64,000 nucleotides of DNA. Source: Shimia sp. R9_2 (GTDB lineage Bacteria; Pseudomonadota; Alphaproteobacteria; Rhodobacterales; Rhodobacteraceae). Shown in pieces: positions 1 through 9,180 of this stretch. How positions within the stretch are numbered: the stretch's first letter is position 1; each line of letters opens with the position of its first letter. The DNA is taken from assembly GCF_017743735.1 (NCBI RefSeq), contig NZ_JAGHRO010000010.1, positions 1 to 64,000 on the forward strand. Reading direction: 5' to 3'. Under the pieces are notes generated by a model. It was not told where the DNA came from, made no database searches, and worked only from the letters and a program-made list of their open reading frames with translations. A program made the translations under genes and the position numbers.

Positions 1-1441
1 GGAGATTGCGCACGCCTTGCAGGATGGCGACGGGCACAAAACCACTGGCCCCATCCGGATTGATTTCCATCAGCGTGTCGCTGCCGGTGGTGCTGAAGCG
101 TACAAAATCCGTGATGTCATCGGTCGCAGAGTTGTAGCCGACCAGTGCATCACTCACATCAATGAAGTTCCACCAGGCGTAGTCGGTGACCGTATCCACC
201 GCGCCATCCACAACAGAGAACTTATAGGTGTCGTTGCCCTTGCCGCCGGTCAGCGTATCCGCACCGGCACCGCCATCCAAAGTGTCGTTCTGCTTCTCTC
301 CGTACAGGCTGTCGTTGCCGGAACCGCCATAAATAATATCCGCGCTGCTGCCACCATAGAGGGCATCATCACCAATATTGCCATAAAGCGTGTCCAGACC
401 ATCACCGCCATAGAGCGTGTCATTGCCGGCCAGCCCGTCGATCGCATCATTGCCGCCAGTAAGGATCGGCAGACCGTCATCATCAGCATTTGTCAGTTGC
501 GTCGCATTGGGATCAATGGTGTCCAAGCCTACTTGTACGACGGCCCATGCGGTATTGGATGTCTCACCATTAGCATCAACAACTGAGTACTCAAAACGGT
601 CAACACCCACAAAATCTGCGCTATTAGGAGTGTAAGTAAAGACTCCAGAAGTAGGATCCTGGTTCAGACTTCCGTAAACCGGAGCTTGGGTAATGGTGAT
701 ATCTAAATCGTCTAGGGCGAGACCATCTGGATCATAGTCGTTGGCGAGTAGGTCGAGCTCAATGGGGCTGCTTGTTTCGCTGAAGAACCAATCGTTTTGT
801 GCGATCGCAGCAGTACGCGCAGTGAAGCTGACACTTTCGTAAGATGCCGTGGTGGACGGAGCAAAGTTCGGGTCCCCCATCCAGCTAGGTGTACCGTGCC
901 AAATGCTCATGAATATTTGAGCGTCAGCAGTCGGTACATCCAGATCCATAGGGTCGACAACTGAATGTAAAAGAACGCCATCCGCGTACCATGAAATTGA
1001 GTCCGGCCCCCATTCAATTTCATAAGTGTGGAAACCAGCGGAGGAGTCAAAGCCGAGATCGACCACTGTTCCAACGCTGTCACCCTCAAAGTGGTAGGTC
1101 AGCCAGGCTTTTGTAGGATCTTCGCTTAGAAACTCAAAATCTATCTCTGTTTCCGGAGAATAGAGAAAAAATGTCGAATTTGCACCGCTGCCAGATGCGG
1201 TCTGCATTTCGACGGTATAACGCCCAAAACTATACTCGTTGATCGTGCGAGCTTCCCCACCGCTATATGATTTCCCGTCAGACGGTTGATCATCAAGTGT
1301 CAGGGTCAGCTGCCCTGCAGAAACAGCAACATTGCCCGGAGACCAAGCAGTGTCGATCCACCCTCCTGGCAGTGCATAATCTGAAATCAGCCAGACGTTC
1401 GAATCTAACTGGCTGTTAAAGTCATCAGAAAAATTAGACAT
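1..1441 (-). CDS. Secreted GH16 glycoside hydrolase with RTX repeats (partial, 3' end outside window)
   Basis: The reading frame opens at 1441 and runs off the window start, giving at least 480 residues. Residues about 5-225 form a GH16 jelly-roll: the lichenase-type catalytic motif EIDFE is at 99-103, followed by a GFHTYEIEWGPDSISWYADG stretch typical of the family. Next comes a cadherin/VCBS-like segment (about 230-315) with an ANDYDPDG element. From about 330 there are glycine/aspartate nonapeptides (GGNDAIDG, AGNDTLYGGDG, GSGNDSLYG) that bind calcium and mark type I secretion substrates. There is no N-terminal signal peptide, as expected for that route. The family cleaves beta-1,3/1,4-glucans or related exopolysaccharides (ExoK/ExsH type). 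The exact substrate cannot be read from the sequence. ATG 1441 has only a weak upstream Shine-Dalgarno. Confidence 0.85.
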   Translation of the reverse strand, partial: MSNFSDDFNSQLDSNVWLISDYALPGGWIDTAWSPGNVAVSAGQLTLTLDDQPSDGKSYSGGEARTINEYSFGRYTVEMQTASGSGANSTFFLYSPETEIDFEFLSEDPTKAWLTYHFEGDSVGTVVDLGFDSSAGFHTYEIEWGPDSISWYADGVLLHSVVDPMDLDVPTADAQIFMSIWHGTPSWMGDPNFAPSTTASYESVSFTARTAAIAQNDWFFSETSSPIELDLLANDYDPDGLALDDLDITITQAPVYGSLNQDPTSGVFTYTPNSADFVGVDRFEYSVVDANGETSNTAWAVVQVGLDTIDPNATQLTNADDDGLPILTGGNDAIDGLAGNDTLYGGDGLDTLYGNIGDDALYGGSSADIIYGGSGNDSLYGEKQNDTLDGGAGADTLTGGKGNDTYKFSVVDGAVDTVTDYAWWNFIDVSDALVGYNSATDDITDFVRFSTTGSDTLMEINPDGASGFVPVAILQGVRNL

Positions 1442-1998
1442 GCATCCAAACCCATAAAATCCCACAAAAATACGACTTATTAAGGAACAAGAAATGTCGC
1501 TTAAATTGCTAATATAATTAAATAGTCTTGAACCTTGTTAACGCATTTATAACAAATGTCGAGAACCTAGCAAATCAACTCTACGTAAAGATAGTGAGAG
1601 TTGTTTCCGGAGCTGCAACAGTGAGCCGTCGAAGTTCGCATTGTGAGGACAGAGCGCGCATTTTGGGCGGATTTTGAGTCCGCCCTCGTCAGTAAAAAAG
1701 AATCAACGAACCGTTCAAAATTCAACGCGATTATTTCTTCAATTCTACAGCATGCTCGAAACCAATGTGTTGAATGATCTATTTGAATAACCCGTGAATG
1801 GCGCTTCTTCGAAGAACAAAGCAAAGTACTTTACTGCGTTGTAATTTATGGGTGGTGCATCTTCTTTGTTTTCGGCTCTATATGAAAACCTATAAGGCTC
1901 CGAGCCTCCCGGTAGGAACCGCCTAAACGCTGTGTTAGTCTGCCGGCATTCAAAACGTGCGACCCAATTCTGTTATTCGGCAATAATTGGAGGCAAAA
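1442..1998. other. Intergenic region between divergent GH16-RTX and molybdoenzyme genes
   Basis: These 557 bases hold the promoters of both divergent genes. The left part is AT-rich (about 1442-1560). From about 1567 to 1700 the composition changes, and there is a 7-bp perfect inverted repeat (GGGCGGA at 1665-1671, TCCGCCC at 1679-1685). The open frame across 1567-1824 on the minus strand has no recognisable domain and unusual codon use, so I do not call it a gene. The segment may be a dispersed repeat remnant. No other feature is seen. Confidence 0.5.
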
Positions 1999-4644
1999 AT
2001 GCATATTTCTCGCCGGAACTTTCTGAAGTCGACGTCATCCATTGCCCTCTCTTCCCTCGCTCCATTGAGTGCCTATGCTCAGGCGGATCGCGATGTGCAA
2101 TTCATTCCGCACGCCGGCCAAGCCGGTGTCTTCTGGGGAATGGTTGAGAATGGGGAATTGGTAAAAGCTTTACCGCGTACTGAATTTGATCCGCGCCCAA
2201 CCAAAATGATATCCGAGGGAATTGTCAGTCGAACCTACAGTAAGACACGTGTTCTTTATCCGCATGTCCGTAAGTCTTATTTGGAAGCGGTTCAAAATGG
2301 CGTAGAAGATGTAAAACCAGAACGTCGCGCTCGAGAAGAGTTTGTGCGTGTCGATTGGGATACCGCCCTTGGCCTTACGGCTAAAGCCATATTGGACACC
2401 ATTGAACAGCATGGGAATGAGGCGATTTTCTCAACTTCCTATGGTGGCTGGGCGCATGGAGGGGTGCTAACGCCCAATGTTCTGCAGGGCCGCTTCTTTA
2501 ACCTAATTGGTGGGGCGTCTGTCACCGTCGGCGATTTTTCCGGTGGCGCCGGTCAAATCATCATGCCGCATGTTCTTGGAGACATGGAGGTTTATTCACG
2601 TCAGACCGCTTGGTGGCAAATACTCAAACACTGTGAAACCTTTGTCTTGATCGGTACCGACCCACACAAGAATGGCCGGGCTGAAGGCGGCACAACCGAC
2701 CATTCAATGTTCCCAAGATGGGAAGTCATTAAAGAAGCTGGCGTTCGGTTTATTTCAATCAACCCTCAACGCACGACGACTGATGAATGGCTCAGAGCGC
2801 AGTGGTTGAAAATCATTCCAAACACAGACTCTGCGCTCTTTCTCGCGATGTCGACCCACGTCTATGAGAAAGGCACGTATGATAAAGACTTCCTTGAAAC
2901 ATATACCGTGGGTTGGGAGCGCTTTGTCGACTATCTGCAAGGCAAAGATGACGGCATTCACAAAACGCCTGAGTGGGCGGCGGCCATTACGGGAATTCCA
3001 GCCAATCGTATCCGCGCGCTGGCCAATCGCTGCGCCCGCACGCGCACGCAGTTTGCTGGCTCTTGGGCAATCCAAAGAGCACATCATGGCGAAATGCCCT
3101 ACTGGGCGATAACAGCCTTTGCCGCGATGACGGGGCAGATCGGATTGCCGGGCGGCGGGGTTGGCTTCTCGTGGCACTGGGGGCAAGGTGGCGCGCTTTT
3201 TGCTCAGGCACGCGCACCAGGAGGCCTCCCTCAAGGGCGCAATCGCGTCGTGGGGATCTGCCCGGCCTCTCGCCTGAATGAGATGCTTCTCAATCCTGGG
3301 AAGGAATTCACACGCAACGGCGGTACTTTCACATTCCCAGATGTCCATATGATCTATAATGCCGGAAACAACTTCGGCTCACATCAACAAGACACCAACG
3401 AGCTCTTGAAAGCGATGGAGAAGGTCAAAACGGTTGTTTGCCAAGACCCTTGGTGGACAGCCGCAGCACAGTTTTCTGATATTGTTTTGCCTGCAACATC
3501 AACTGTAGAGCGCGATGAGATCAGCTCGGGTGGCACATACTCCAAGGATAAAGTGTATGCGATGCGAAAAATCATCGAACCCCTTGGTGAGAGTTTAGAC
3601 GATTTTGAGATCTTTCGGCGGCTAGCTGCAATGTTCAATGTGGAAGAGCAATTCACGAACAAGCAAGACCGGATGGAGATCATCGAGACATCTTACGACA
3701 AATCGACAGCTTCCGAATATATGGATTTTGAGGAGTTTTGGGAAACCGGGGTGGCGCGCGTCCCTCAGCCTCCTGAAGAATTTGATTGGGTGCGGCACGG
3801 CGCATTCCGTACAGATCCCGCTGCAAATCCTCTTGCGACGCCTTCAGGGAAAATTGAGCTCTTCAGCCAGACGATCGCAGATATGAACTTAGAAGACTGC
3901 CCGCCAATGCCAACATGGCTTGAACCAGCAGAGTATCTTGGGAACGCGGAGCCGGACCAATTGCACGTTGTCAGCCCGCATCCTTACAATCGCATTCATT
4001 CTCAGTTTGCACAGTCCGATCTTCGTCATGAGCTCAATATTGAAGACCGCGAATTCCTATTGATCAACACTGACGATGCTTTGGATCGCGATATTCAAGA
4101 TGGCGACCTTGTCGAGCTCTACAACGACCGCGGCGCAGTGATTGTTGGCGCACGCGTAACAGACAATATTATGCCCGGTGTGGTGTCGCTCTATGAAGGG
4201 GCGTGGTTCTCGTTTGACAGTAGAGGGCGCTGCAACTCAGGGGCTATCAATATGCTTACATCGAGTCGCCGCTCCTCGGGCCTCAGTCAAGCGACCACTG
4301 CCAATAGCTGTCTGGCGCGATTGCGAAAGGCTACAGATGTTGAGGGACCCAATATGGCTTACAACGGGCCAGCCACGATCTCGGAAGTAGTTTCACTGGA
4401 TGTGGCAAGCTTTGGGTTAGAAAGGGCCGACGGACTCCAAGAAGAATTCACCTCAAACATGGATCCGGGTGAGAAGCTCTTCTATGAATACTGTACGCTT
4501 TGTCACGTACCTCAGGATCCCGCGGCACATACCAAGGCGCAATGGCGCAGCATTACCGCAAGCATGTTCCCCAATGCCGGGGTAGACGAAGAACAACAAG
4601 CGTTGATTTTGGAGTTCTTGGATAAATACGCAAAGCCGGATTGA
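1999..4644 (+). CDS. TMAO/DMSO reductase-family molybdoenzyme with C-terminal haem c domain
   Basis: This is a periplasmic Mo-bisMGD oxidoreductase of the TorA/DorA/BisC family. The start is ATG 1999, with GGAGG at 1989-1993; the in-frame TTG at 1987 overlaps that ribosome site. A Tat signal (SRRNFLK, residues 4-10) ends near AYAQA. The SYGGWAHGG segment carries the likely molybdenum-ligand serine (residue 147), and there is no N-terminal [4Fe-4S] cysteine cluster, as in TorA/DorA. After the molybdopterin dinucleotide domain the chain continues to a CTLCH haem-binding motif at about 832-836. The surrounding 50 residues resemble the C-terminal mono-haem domain of TorC, so the enzyme appears to carry its own electron-entry haem. 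No torC, torD or regulator is adjacent. The substrate (TMAO, DMSO or another S/N-oxide) is not determined. Confidence 0.85.
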   Translation: MHISRRNFLKSTSSIALSSLAPLSAYAQADRDVQFIPHAGQAGVFWGMVENGELVKALPRTEFDPRPTKMISEGIVSRTYSKTRVLYPHVRKSYLEAVQNGVEDVKPERRAREEFVRVDWDTALGLTAKAILDTIEQHGNEAIFSTSYGGWAHGGVLTPNVLQGRFFNLIGGASVTVGDFSGGAGQIIMPHVLGDMEVYSRQTAWWQILKHCETFVLIGTDPHKNGRAEGGTTDHSMFPRWEVIKEAGVRFISINPQRTTTDEWLRAQWLKIIPNTDSALFLAMSTHVYEKGTYDKDFLETYTVGWERFVDYLQGKDDGIHKTPEWAAAITGIPANRIRALANRCARTRTQFAGSWAIQRAHHGEMPYWAITAFAAMTGQIGLPGGGVGFSWHWGQGGALFAQARAPGGLPQGRNRVVGICPASRLNEMLLNPGKEFTRNGGTFTFPDVHMIYNAGNNFGSHQQDTNELLKAMEKVKTVVCQDPWWTAAAQFSDIVLPATSTVERDEISSGGTYSKDKVYAMRKIIEPLGESLDDFEIFRRLAAMFNVEEQFTNKQDRMEIIETSYDKSTASEYMDFEEFWETGVARVPQPPEEFDWVRHGAFRTDPAANPLATPSGKIELFSQTIADMNLEDCPPMPTWLEPAEYLGNAEPDQLHVVSPHPYNRIHSQFAQSDLRHELNIEDREFLLINTDDALDRDIQDGDLVELYNDRGAVIVGARVTDNIMPGVVSLYEGAWFSFDSRGRCNSGAINMLTSSRRSSGLSQATTANSCLARLRKATDVEGPNMAYNGPATISEVVSLDVASFGLERADGLQEEFTSNMDPGEKLFYEYCTLCHVPQDPAAHTKAQWRSITASMFPNAGVDEEQQALILEFLDKYAKPD

Positions 4645-4880
4645 TATCATCTCAGTGGATCTCGTGGGCTTTGTATGATCCGGCGGATGTGGACTGTCGC
4701 AGCGCTAGCAATAATCAAACTAAGAAACACCGGAGTCGCTGCGAATTGGCGCCAAATTGCAACCGCAAACAGCGAAATTACAGGCGGTGGCAGCAGTTGC
4801 GGGTACGACGATAGATAAAAAACATTGCATCGCACGCGCAGCTTTCCCAACATCGCATTAGGTCATAATGGGAGGATAAC
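4645..4880. other. Intergenic region upstream of the TRAP operon
   Basis: These 236 bases lie between the molybdoenzyme stop and dctP. A good ribosome site (GGGAGG) stands just before ATG 4881. No terminator or clear operator was recognised. Short frames inside it have no recognisable content. Confidence 0.4.
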
Positions 4881-5933
4881 ATGACCAAAATGCGAAGAAC
4901 TTTCGTGAAAGCGGCTGGAGCGGCGGCCTGTGCGGCGATCACAATGGGATTGTCAGCACTGCCTGCGTTTGCCGCTGACGTCACATTGCGGATGCATCAG
5001 TTCCTGCCTGCGCAGGCAAATGTGCCAAAGAATATTCTGGATGTTTGGGCGGACAAAATCGAAGCAGCGTCAGAGGGCCGGATCGAAATTCAGCGCTTCC
5101 CGTCGATGCAACTTGGCGGCACCCCGCCACAGCTCATTGATCAGGCGATTGACGGCGTGGCAGATATTGTCTGGACCGTTGCTGGGTATACGCCTGGGCG
5201 TTTTCCACGTGCCGAAGTGTTCGAACTTCCTTTCACGATGACCAGTGCAGAAGCGGTTTCACGGGCCTATTGGCAGCTTGCCGAAGAAACCATGATGGAC
5301 GCAGATTTTAAGCAGCTCAAAGTGCTTGGTTTGTGGGTGCATGGGCCAGGTTTGATCCATTCCAAAAAACCAATCGAAAGCGTTTCTGATCTCAATGGCA
5401 TCAAACTGCGCGCGCCAACGCGTGTCACCACACAGCTCTTTGGCTCCATGGGAGCAACATCTGTCGGTATGCCCGTGCCCGCTGTACCCGAAGCGCTTTC
5501 AAAAGGTGTGATTGATGCGACTGTAATCCCCTGGGAGGTCACAGGGGCTCTCAAGGTCAACGAGTTGGTGGACAATCATACGACTTTTGGAGACGAAACC
5601 CTCTACACAACCACCTTTATTTTCGCGATGAATAAAGATCGCTGGAATGCACTGCCCGATGATCTGAAAGCCGTGATTGACGCAAATTCCGGGCTCGAGT
5701 TTTCGGGTTTTGCTGGCAAACAGATGCAATCTGATGATGCCGGTCCCGCTAAGGCAGCCAAGGAGCGCGGCAACAATATCATCACACTTTCTGAGGCAGC
5801 AGTGGATGAATGGAAAGCTGCTGCGCAGCCCACCACGGAAGCTTGGGTAACAGAAATGGACGGCAAGGGTTTGGATGGCACGGGATTGCGCGCGCGGGCG
5901 CTCGAATTGATCGTCGAAAATTCCAAAAACTAA
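4881..5933 (+). CDS. dctP: TRAP transporter periplasmic substrate-binding protein (DctP family)
   Basis: This is a 350-residue periplasmic receptor. The N-terminus (MTKMRRTFVKAAGAAACAA) is a signal peptide with a Tat-like RRTFVK motif, cleaved near AFAAD. The DctP fold is shown by VTLRMHQFLPAQ, the GxxPQxID segment and the central KLRAPTR, whose arginine normally pairs with the ligand carboxylate. It captures an organic acid and hands it to the DctQM membrane unit. It starts a plus-strand cluster that leads into pobA and pca genes, so I infer an aromatic acid such as 4-hydroxybenzoate or protocatechuate as ligand; a C4-dicarboxylate cannot be excluded. A GC-rich hairpin follows the stop codon. 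Confidence 0.9.
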   Translation: MTKMRRTFVKAAGAAACAAITMGLSALPAFAADVTLRMHQFLPAQANVPKNILDVWADKIEAASEGRIEIQRFPSMQLGGTPPQLIDQAIDGVADIVWTVAGYTPGRFPRAEVFELPFTMTSAEAVSRAYWQLAEETMMDADFKQLKVLGLWVHGPGLIHSKKPIESVSDLNGIKLRAPTRVTTQLFGSMGATSVGMPVPAVPEALSKGVIDATVIPWEVTGALKVNELVDNHTTFGDETLYTTTFIFAMNKDRWNALPDDLKAVIDANSGLEFSGFAGKQMQSDDAGPAKAAKERGNNIITLSEAAVDEWKAAAQPTTEAWVTEMDGKGLDGTGLRARALELIVENSKN

Positions 5934-5947
5934 GCGCGAAGGCACAT

Positions 5948-5971
5948 GCCCCCGTCTGTAAAAACGGGGGC
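5948..5971 (+). promoter_or_regulatory. Intercistronic hairpin after dctP
   Basis: An 8-bp perfect GC-rich stem (GCCCCCGT / ACGGGGGC) with an 8-base loop lies between dctP and dctQ. No T-run follows, so it is more likely a 3'-stabilising element or partial attenuator than a full terminator. Confidence 0.6.
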
Positions 5972-5990
5972 GTAAATTGAGGATACGGGC

Positions 5991-6575
5991 ATGTACAAAT
6001 GGGTGGAACGCCTCGCGCGGCTGATGGCCGTGGCAGGCGGAGTGGTGCTCACGCTACTGGTTGGGCTTACTTGCCTGAGTGTTTTGGGCCGCGGGCTTAA
6101 TACCTTAGGCCATTCCGATCTTCTTGGAAGCTTGTCGGAGAGGGTGGCAGGTGGGTTGATCAGCAGCGGCGTCGGGCCGATCAATGGTGACTTTGAGTTG
6201 GTCGAGGCGGGAGTGGCCTTTGCCATCTTTTCTTTTTTACCTATCTGCCAACTCTACAAAGCGCATGCGACGGTAGATATCTTCACCAATGGTCTACCTC
6301 CTAGTGCCAATCGAATTCTCACAGCATTCTGGGAACTGGTACTGTCCGCTGTGATTTTGCTGATCACCTGGCGCCTATTTGTCGGGATGCAGAACAAGCT
6401 CAGTTATGGGGAAACAACCTTTATCCTTCAGTTTCCGATCTGGTGGGCCTACGGCTTGAGCTTCATTGCTGCGTGCGTCGCCTCAATCGTGAGCATCTAT
6501 TGTGCGGCCATGCGCTTGATTGAAATGTTTGCAGGGCGAGACCATTTGCTCGGCTCCGAGGAGAGCGGCCAATGA
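5991..6575 (+). CDS. dctQ: TRAP transporter small permease subunit (DctQ family)
   Basis: This 194-residue protein has four predicted hydrophobic segments (about 10-30, 70-90, 110-130 and 155-178), the usual DctQ layout. It is the small membrane partner that helps DctM couple sodium flow to solute import from the periplasmic receptor. Compared with minimal DctQ proteins it carries a longer loop between the first two segments (roughly residues 38-68). It is followed by dctM with a 4-base ATGA overlap, showing translational coupling. Confidence 0.85.
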   Translation: MYKWVERLARLMAVAGGVVLTLLVGLTCLSVLGRGLNTLGHSDLLGSLSERVAGGLISSGVGPINGDFELVEAGVAFAIFSFLPICQLYKAHATVDIFTNGLPPSANRILTAFWELVLSAVILLITWRLFVGMQNKLSYGETTFILQFPIWWAYGLSFIAACVASIVSIYCAAMRLIEMFAGRDHLLGSEESGQ

Positions 6576-7885
6576 GCATGCTAGAGATGGGTTATCTGTC
6601 CTTTCCTGTCCTCCTTTTGATGATTTTTCTGCGCGCGCCGATTGGCTTGGCTATGTTCTTGTGCGGTATAGGCGGCCTCTATTTTACCATGGGTGGCACC
6701 AATATGTTCATGGCGCGCCTGAAAACAGAGACCTATTCCACCTTTTCCAGTTACTCACTGACAATTATCCCGATGTTCCTGCTCATGGGGCAGTTTGCAA
6801 CGCTGTCCGGCATGTCCTCAGCGCTTTTCAAAGCTGCTGAGAGCTGGCTCGGCCATCGCAAAGGTGGGGTCGCAATGGCCGCGGTGGGCGCATGCGCTGG
6901 CTTTGGTGCGATATGTGGATCTTCATTGGCCACAGCTGCCACGATGAGCCGCGTCGCCCTGCCAGAGTTGCGTCGATATGGCTACTCAGGCGGGTTCTCA
7001 ACGGCGACTTTGGCTGCTGGAGGTACGCTGGGCATTCTGATACCGCCATCAGTGATCTTAGTGATTTACGCCATACTGACCGAACAAAATATCGCGCAGC
7101 TCTTCTTGGCGGCTTTTGTCCCAGGCCTTTTGGCTGCGTTGGGATATATTGCGACCATATCAATCTATGTTAGGGTCAACCCTGATGCCGCTGGTACACG
7201 GCGGGCTATTCCATATGCAGATCGCATGAAAGCATTGTTGGACGTTTGGCCCGTCCTGCTGATCTTCGCGCTGGTCGTCGGAGGAATTTATCTTGGTTGG
7301 TTCACTCCAACAGAAGGTGCAGCGGTAGGTGCCGCAGGAACCGGTATCATTGCCTTGATGTCTGGCAGTCTCAGTTGGAAGGTCTTTGTTGATAGCATCA
7401 TCGCGACGGCCACCAGTACGGCAATGATCTTCTTCATCATTTTAGGAGCCGCGCTCTACAATGGGTTCCTCGCGCTCACCCAAATGCCGCAAGAGCTTTC
7501 AAACTGGGTGGTGAGTTTGGGCCTTAGCCCCTGGATGGTGTTGAGCCTGATCCTCGTTTTTTATTTGGTATTTGGCTGCCTCATGGACAGCCTCTCGATG
7601 ATCCTGTTGACAATTCCAATCTTCTTTCCTGTGATCAGCGCCCTTGATTTCGGCATGAGCGCGGAACATGTCGCAATCTGGTTTGGGATCTTGGTACTGA
7701 TTGTGGTGGAAGTCGGATTGATCACCCCGCCTGTTGGAATGAACCTGTTTATCATCAACGCAATGGATCGATCTACACCGATGATGGAAACCTACAGATC
7801 TGTGCTTTGGTTTGTCTCCTCAGACATACTGCGCGTTATCCTGCTGGTGCTTTTCCCGACAATCACGCTGTTTCTGATACCTTAG
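6572..7885 (+). CDS. dctM: TRAP transporter large permease subunit (DctM family)
   Basis: This 437-residue polytopic membrane protein carries repeated family motifs such as GAICGSSLATAATM and GGTLGILIPPSVILVIYA, followed by a second half with TPTEGAAVGAAG and LITPPVGMNLFI. These mark the inverted-repeat transport core of the DctM/ion-transporter superfamily. It is the sodium-coupled channel of the importer and overlaps dctQ by four bases. Its length matches the family norm (about 425-440). The pca genes follow after an 81-base gap, in the same direction. Confidence 0.92.
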   Translation: MSMLEMGYLSFPVLLLMIFLRAPIGLAMFLCGIGGLYFTMGGTNMFMARLKTETYSTFSSYSLTIIPMFLLMGQFATLSGMSSALFKAAESWLGHRKGGVAMAAVGACAGFGAICGSSLATAATMSRVALPELRRYGYSGGFSTATLAAGGTLGILIPPSVILVIYAILTEQNIAQLFLAAFVPGLLAALGYIATISIYVRVNPDAAGTRRAIPYADRMKALLDVWPVLLIFALVVGGIYLGWFTPTEGAAVGAAGTGIIALMSGSLSWKVFVDSIIATATSTAMIFFIILGAALYNGFLALTQMPQELSNWVVSLGLSPWMVLSLILVFYLVFGCLMDSLSMILLTIPIFFPVISALDFGMSAEHVAIWFGILVLIVVEVGLITPPVGMNLFIINAMDRSTPMMETYRSVLWFVSSDILRVILLVLFPTITLFLIP

Positions 7886-7966
7886 TCAAAGGCGACAGGG
7901 CGGAACATCAATTTACTTTACCGCGATTGTTAACCAATATCTAAAGAAGGGGCAGGGAGGATAACG

Positions 7967-9136
7967 ATGCGCACGCAGGTGGCCATCATTGGAGGAGGAC
8001 CGTCTGGGCTCTTGCTGGGGCAATTGCTTCATGGTGCTGGGATTGACACCGTGGTGCTTGAGCGACAGTCCAAAGCGCATGTCCTAAGCCGCATTCGCGC
8101 GGGTATTCTTGAAACTGGCACCGTCGCACTGATGCATCAGGCGGGGGTTGGTCAGCGGCTTGAAAAAGAGTGCTTTCGTCATGATGGCACCGTAATCTGC
8201 CATGGTGAGATGCAATTTGGCGTCAACTTCTTTGAACGCGCGGGCAAACACGTGGTGGTTTATGGGCAAACAGAGCTCACGCGCGACCTCTACGGAGCCC
8301 GAGAGCTTGCAAACGCGAAAACCCTCTTCAATATTGAAAATGTCGCTATTTACGGCGCAGATACCGACACACCCTCGGTCAGCTATGAACAGGACGGGCT
8401 TTCACATACGATCAAATGCGACTTCATCGCCGGATGCGATGGCTTTCATGGGGTAAGCCGCAAAACAATCCCAGCTCAGCTGAGGCGGGAATATGAAAAG
8501 CTCTACCCTTTTGGCTGGCTAGGTGTTCTTTCCGAAACGCCGCCGGTTCATGATGAACTCATATATGCAGGATCTGACCGCGGCTTTGCGCTTTGTTCCA
8601 TGCGCAATGCCAACCTGAGCCGCTACTACATTCAATGCTCCTTGACAGATAAGCCTGAAGACTGGAGCGATACAGCTTTTTGGGAAGAACTAAAGCGCCG
8701 GATACCAAGCGAATACGCAGATAAACTTATGACGGGTGTATCCATTGAGAAATCTATCGCTCCTCTTCGTTCATTTGTGAGCGAACCTATGCGCTGGGGT
8801 AGACTGTTTTTGTGCGGAGATGCCGCGCATATCGTACCCCCCACAGGCGCTAAGGGGCTCAATTCCGCGATGGGAGATGTTCACTATCTATTTAATGGAT
8901 TTCGACAGCTCTATGAGGGGGGCGATAGCCGGGGCATCGACGAATATTCTGCCAAGGCCTTAGCACGTGTTTGGAAGGCTGAACGTTTCAGCTGGGCAAC
9001 AACAAAGCTCTTGCACCGCTTTCCTGATGACAGCGAATTTGATCGAAAGATGCAGCAAGCTGATGTGGCGTTTCTGGCAGAAAATAGCGCGGCTCAGACC
9101 GTCTTCGCCGAGAACTATGTTGGGCTACCCTATTGA
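7967..9136 (+). CDS. pobA: 4-hydroxybenzoate 3-monooxygenase
   Basis: A flavoprotein that hydroxylates 4-hydroxybenzoate to protocatechuate using NAD(P)H and oxygen. At 389 residues it matches the usual 390-394. The FAD dinucleotide-binding motif GGGPSG is at about 9-14, the central GCDG fingerprint is at about 159, and the second FAD motif GDAAHIVPPTGAKGLN lies near 284-300. The substrate-pocket segment NLSRYYIQ is present. A purine-rich ribosome site (GGGAGG) precedes ATG 7967. It is the first enzyme after the TRAP genes and supplies protocatechuate to the downstream PcaGH. Confidence 0.93.
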   Translation: MRTQVAIIGGGPSGLLLGQLLHGAGIDTVVLERQSKAHVLSRIRAGILETGTVALMHQAGVGQRLEKECFRHDGTVICHGEMQFGVNFFERAGKHVVVYGQTELTRDLYGARELANAKTLFNIENVAIYGADTDTPSVSYEQDGLSHTIKCDFIAGCDGFHGVSRKTIPAQLRREYEKLYPFGWLGVLSETPPVHDELIYAGSDRGFALCSMRNANLSRYYIQCSLTDKPEDWSDTAFWEELKRRIPSEYADKLMTGVSIEKSIAPLRSFVSEPMRWGRLFLCGDAAHIVPPTGAKGLNSAMGDVHYLFNGFRQLYEGGDSRGIDEYSAKALARVWKAERFSWATTKLLHRFPDDSEFDRKMQQADVAFLAENSAAQTVFAENYVGLPY

Positions 9137-9180
9137 ATTTGAAGTAAAATGCATGACGTTTTGGAGGAGGGAGGCCCGCT

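Noticed and set aside
1987-1998. TTG start four codons before the molybdoenzyme ATG
   Set aside because: It lies within the ribosome site GGAGG; ATG 1999 gives correct spacing and a standard Tat signal.
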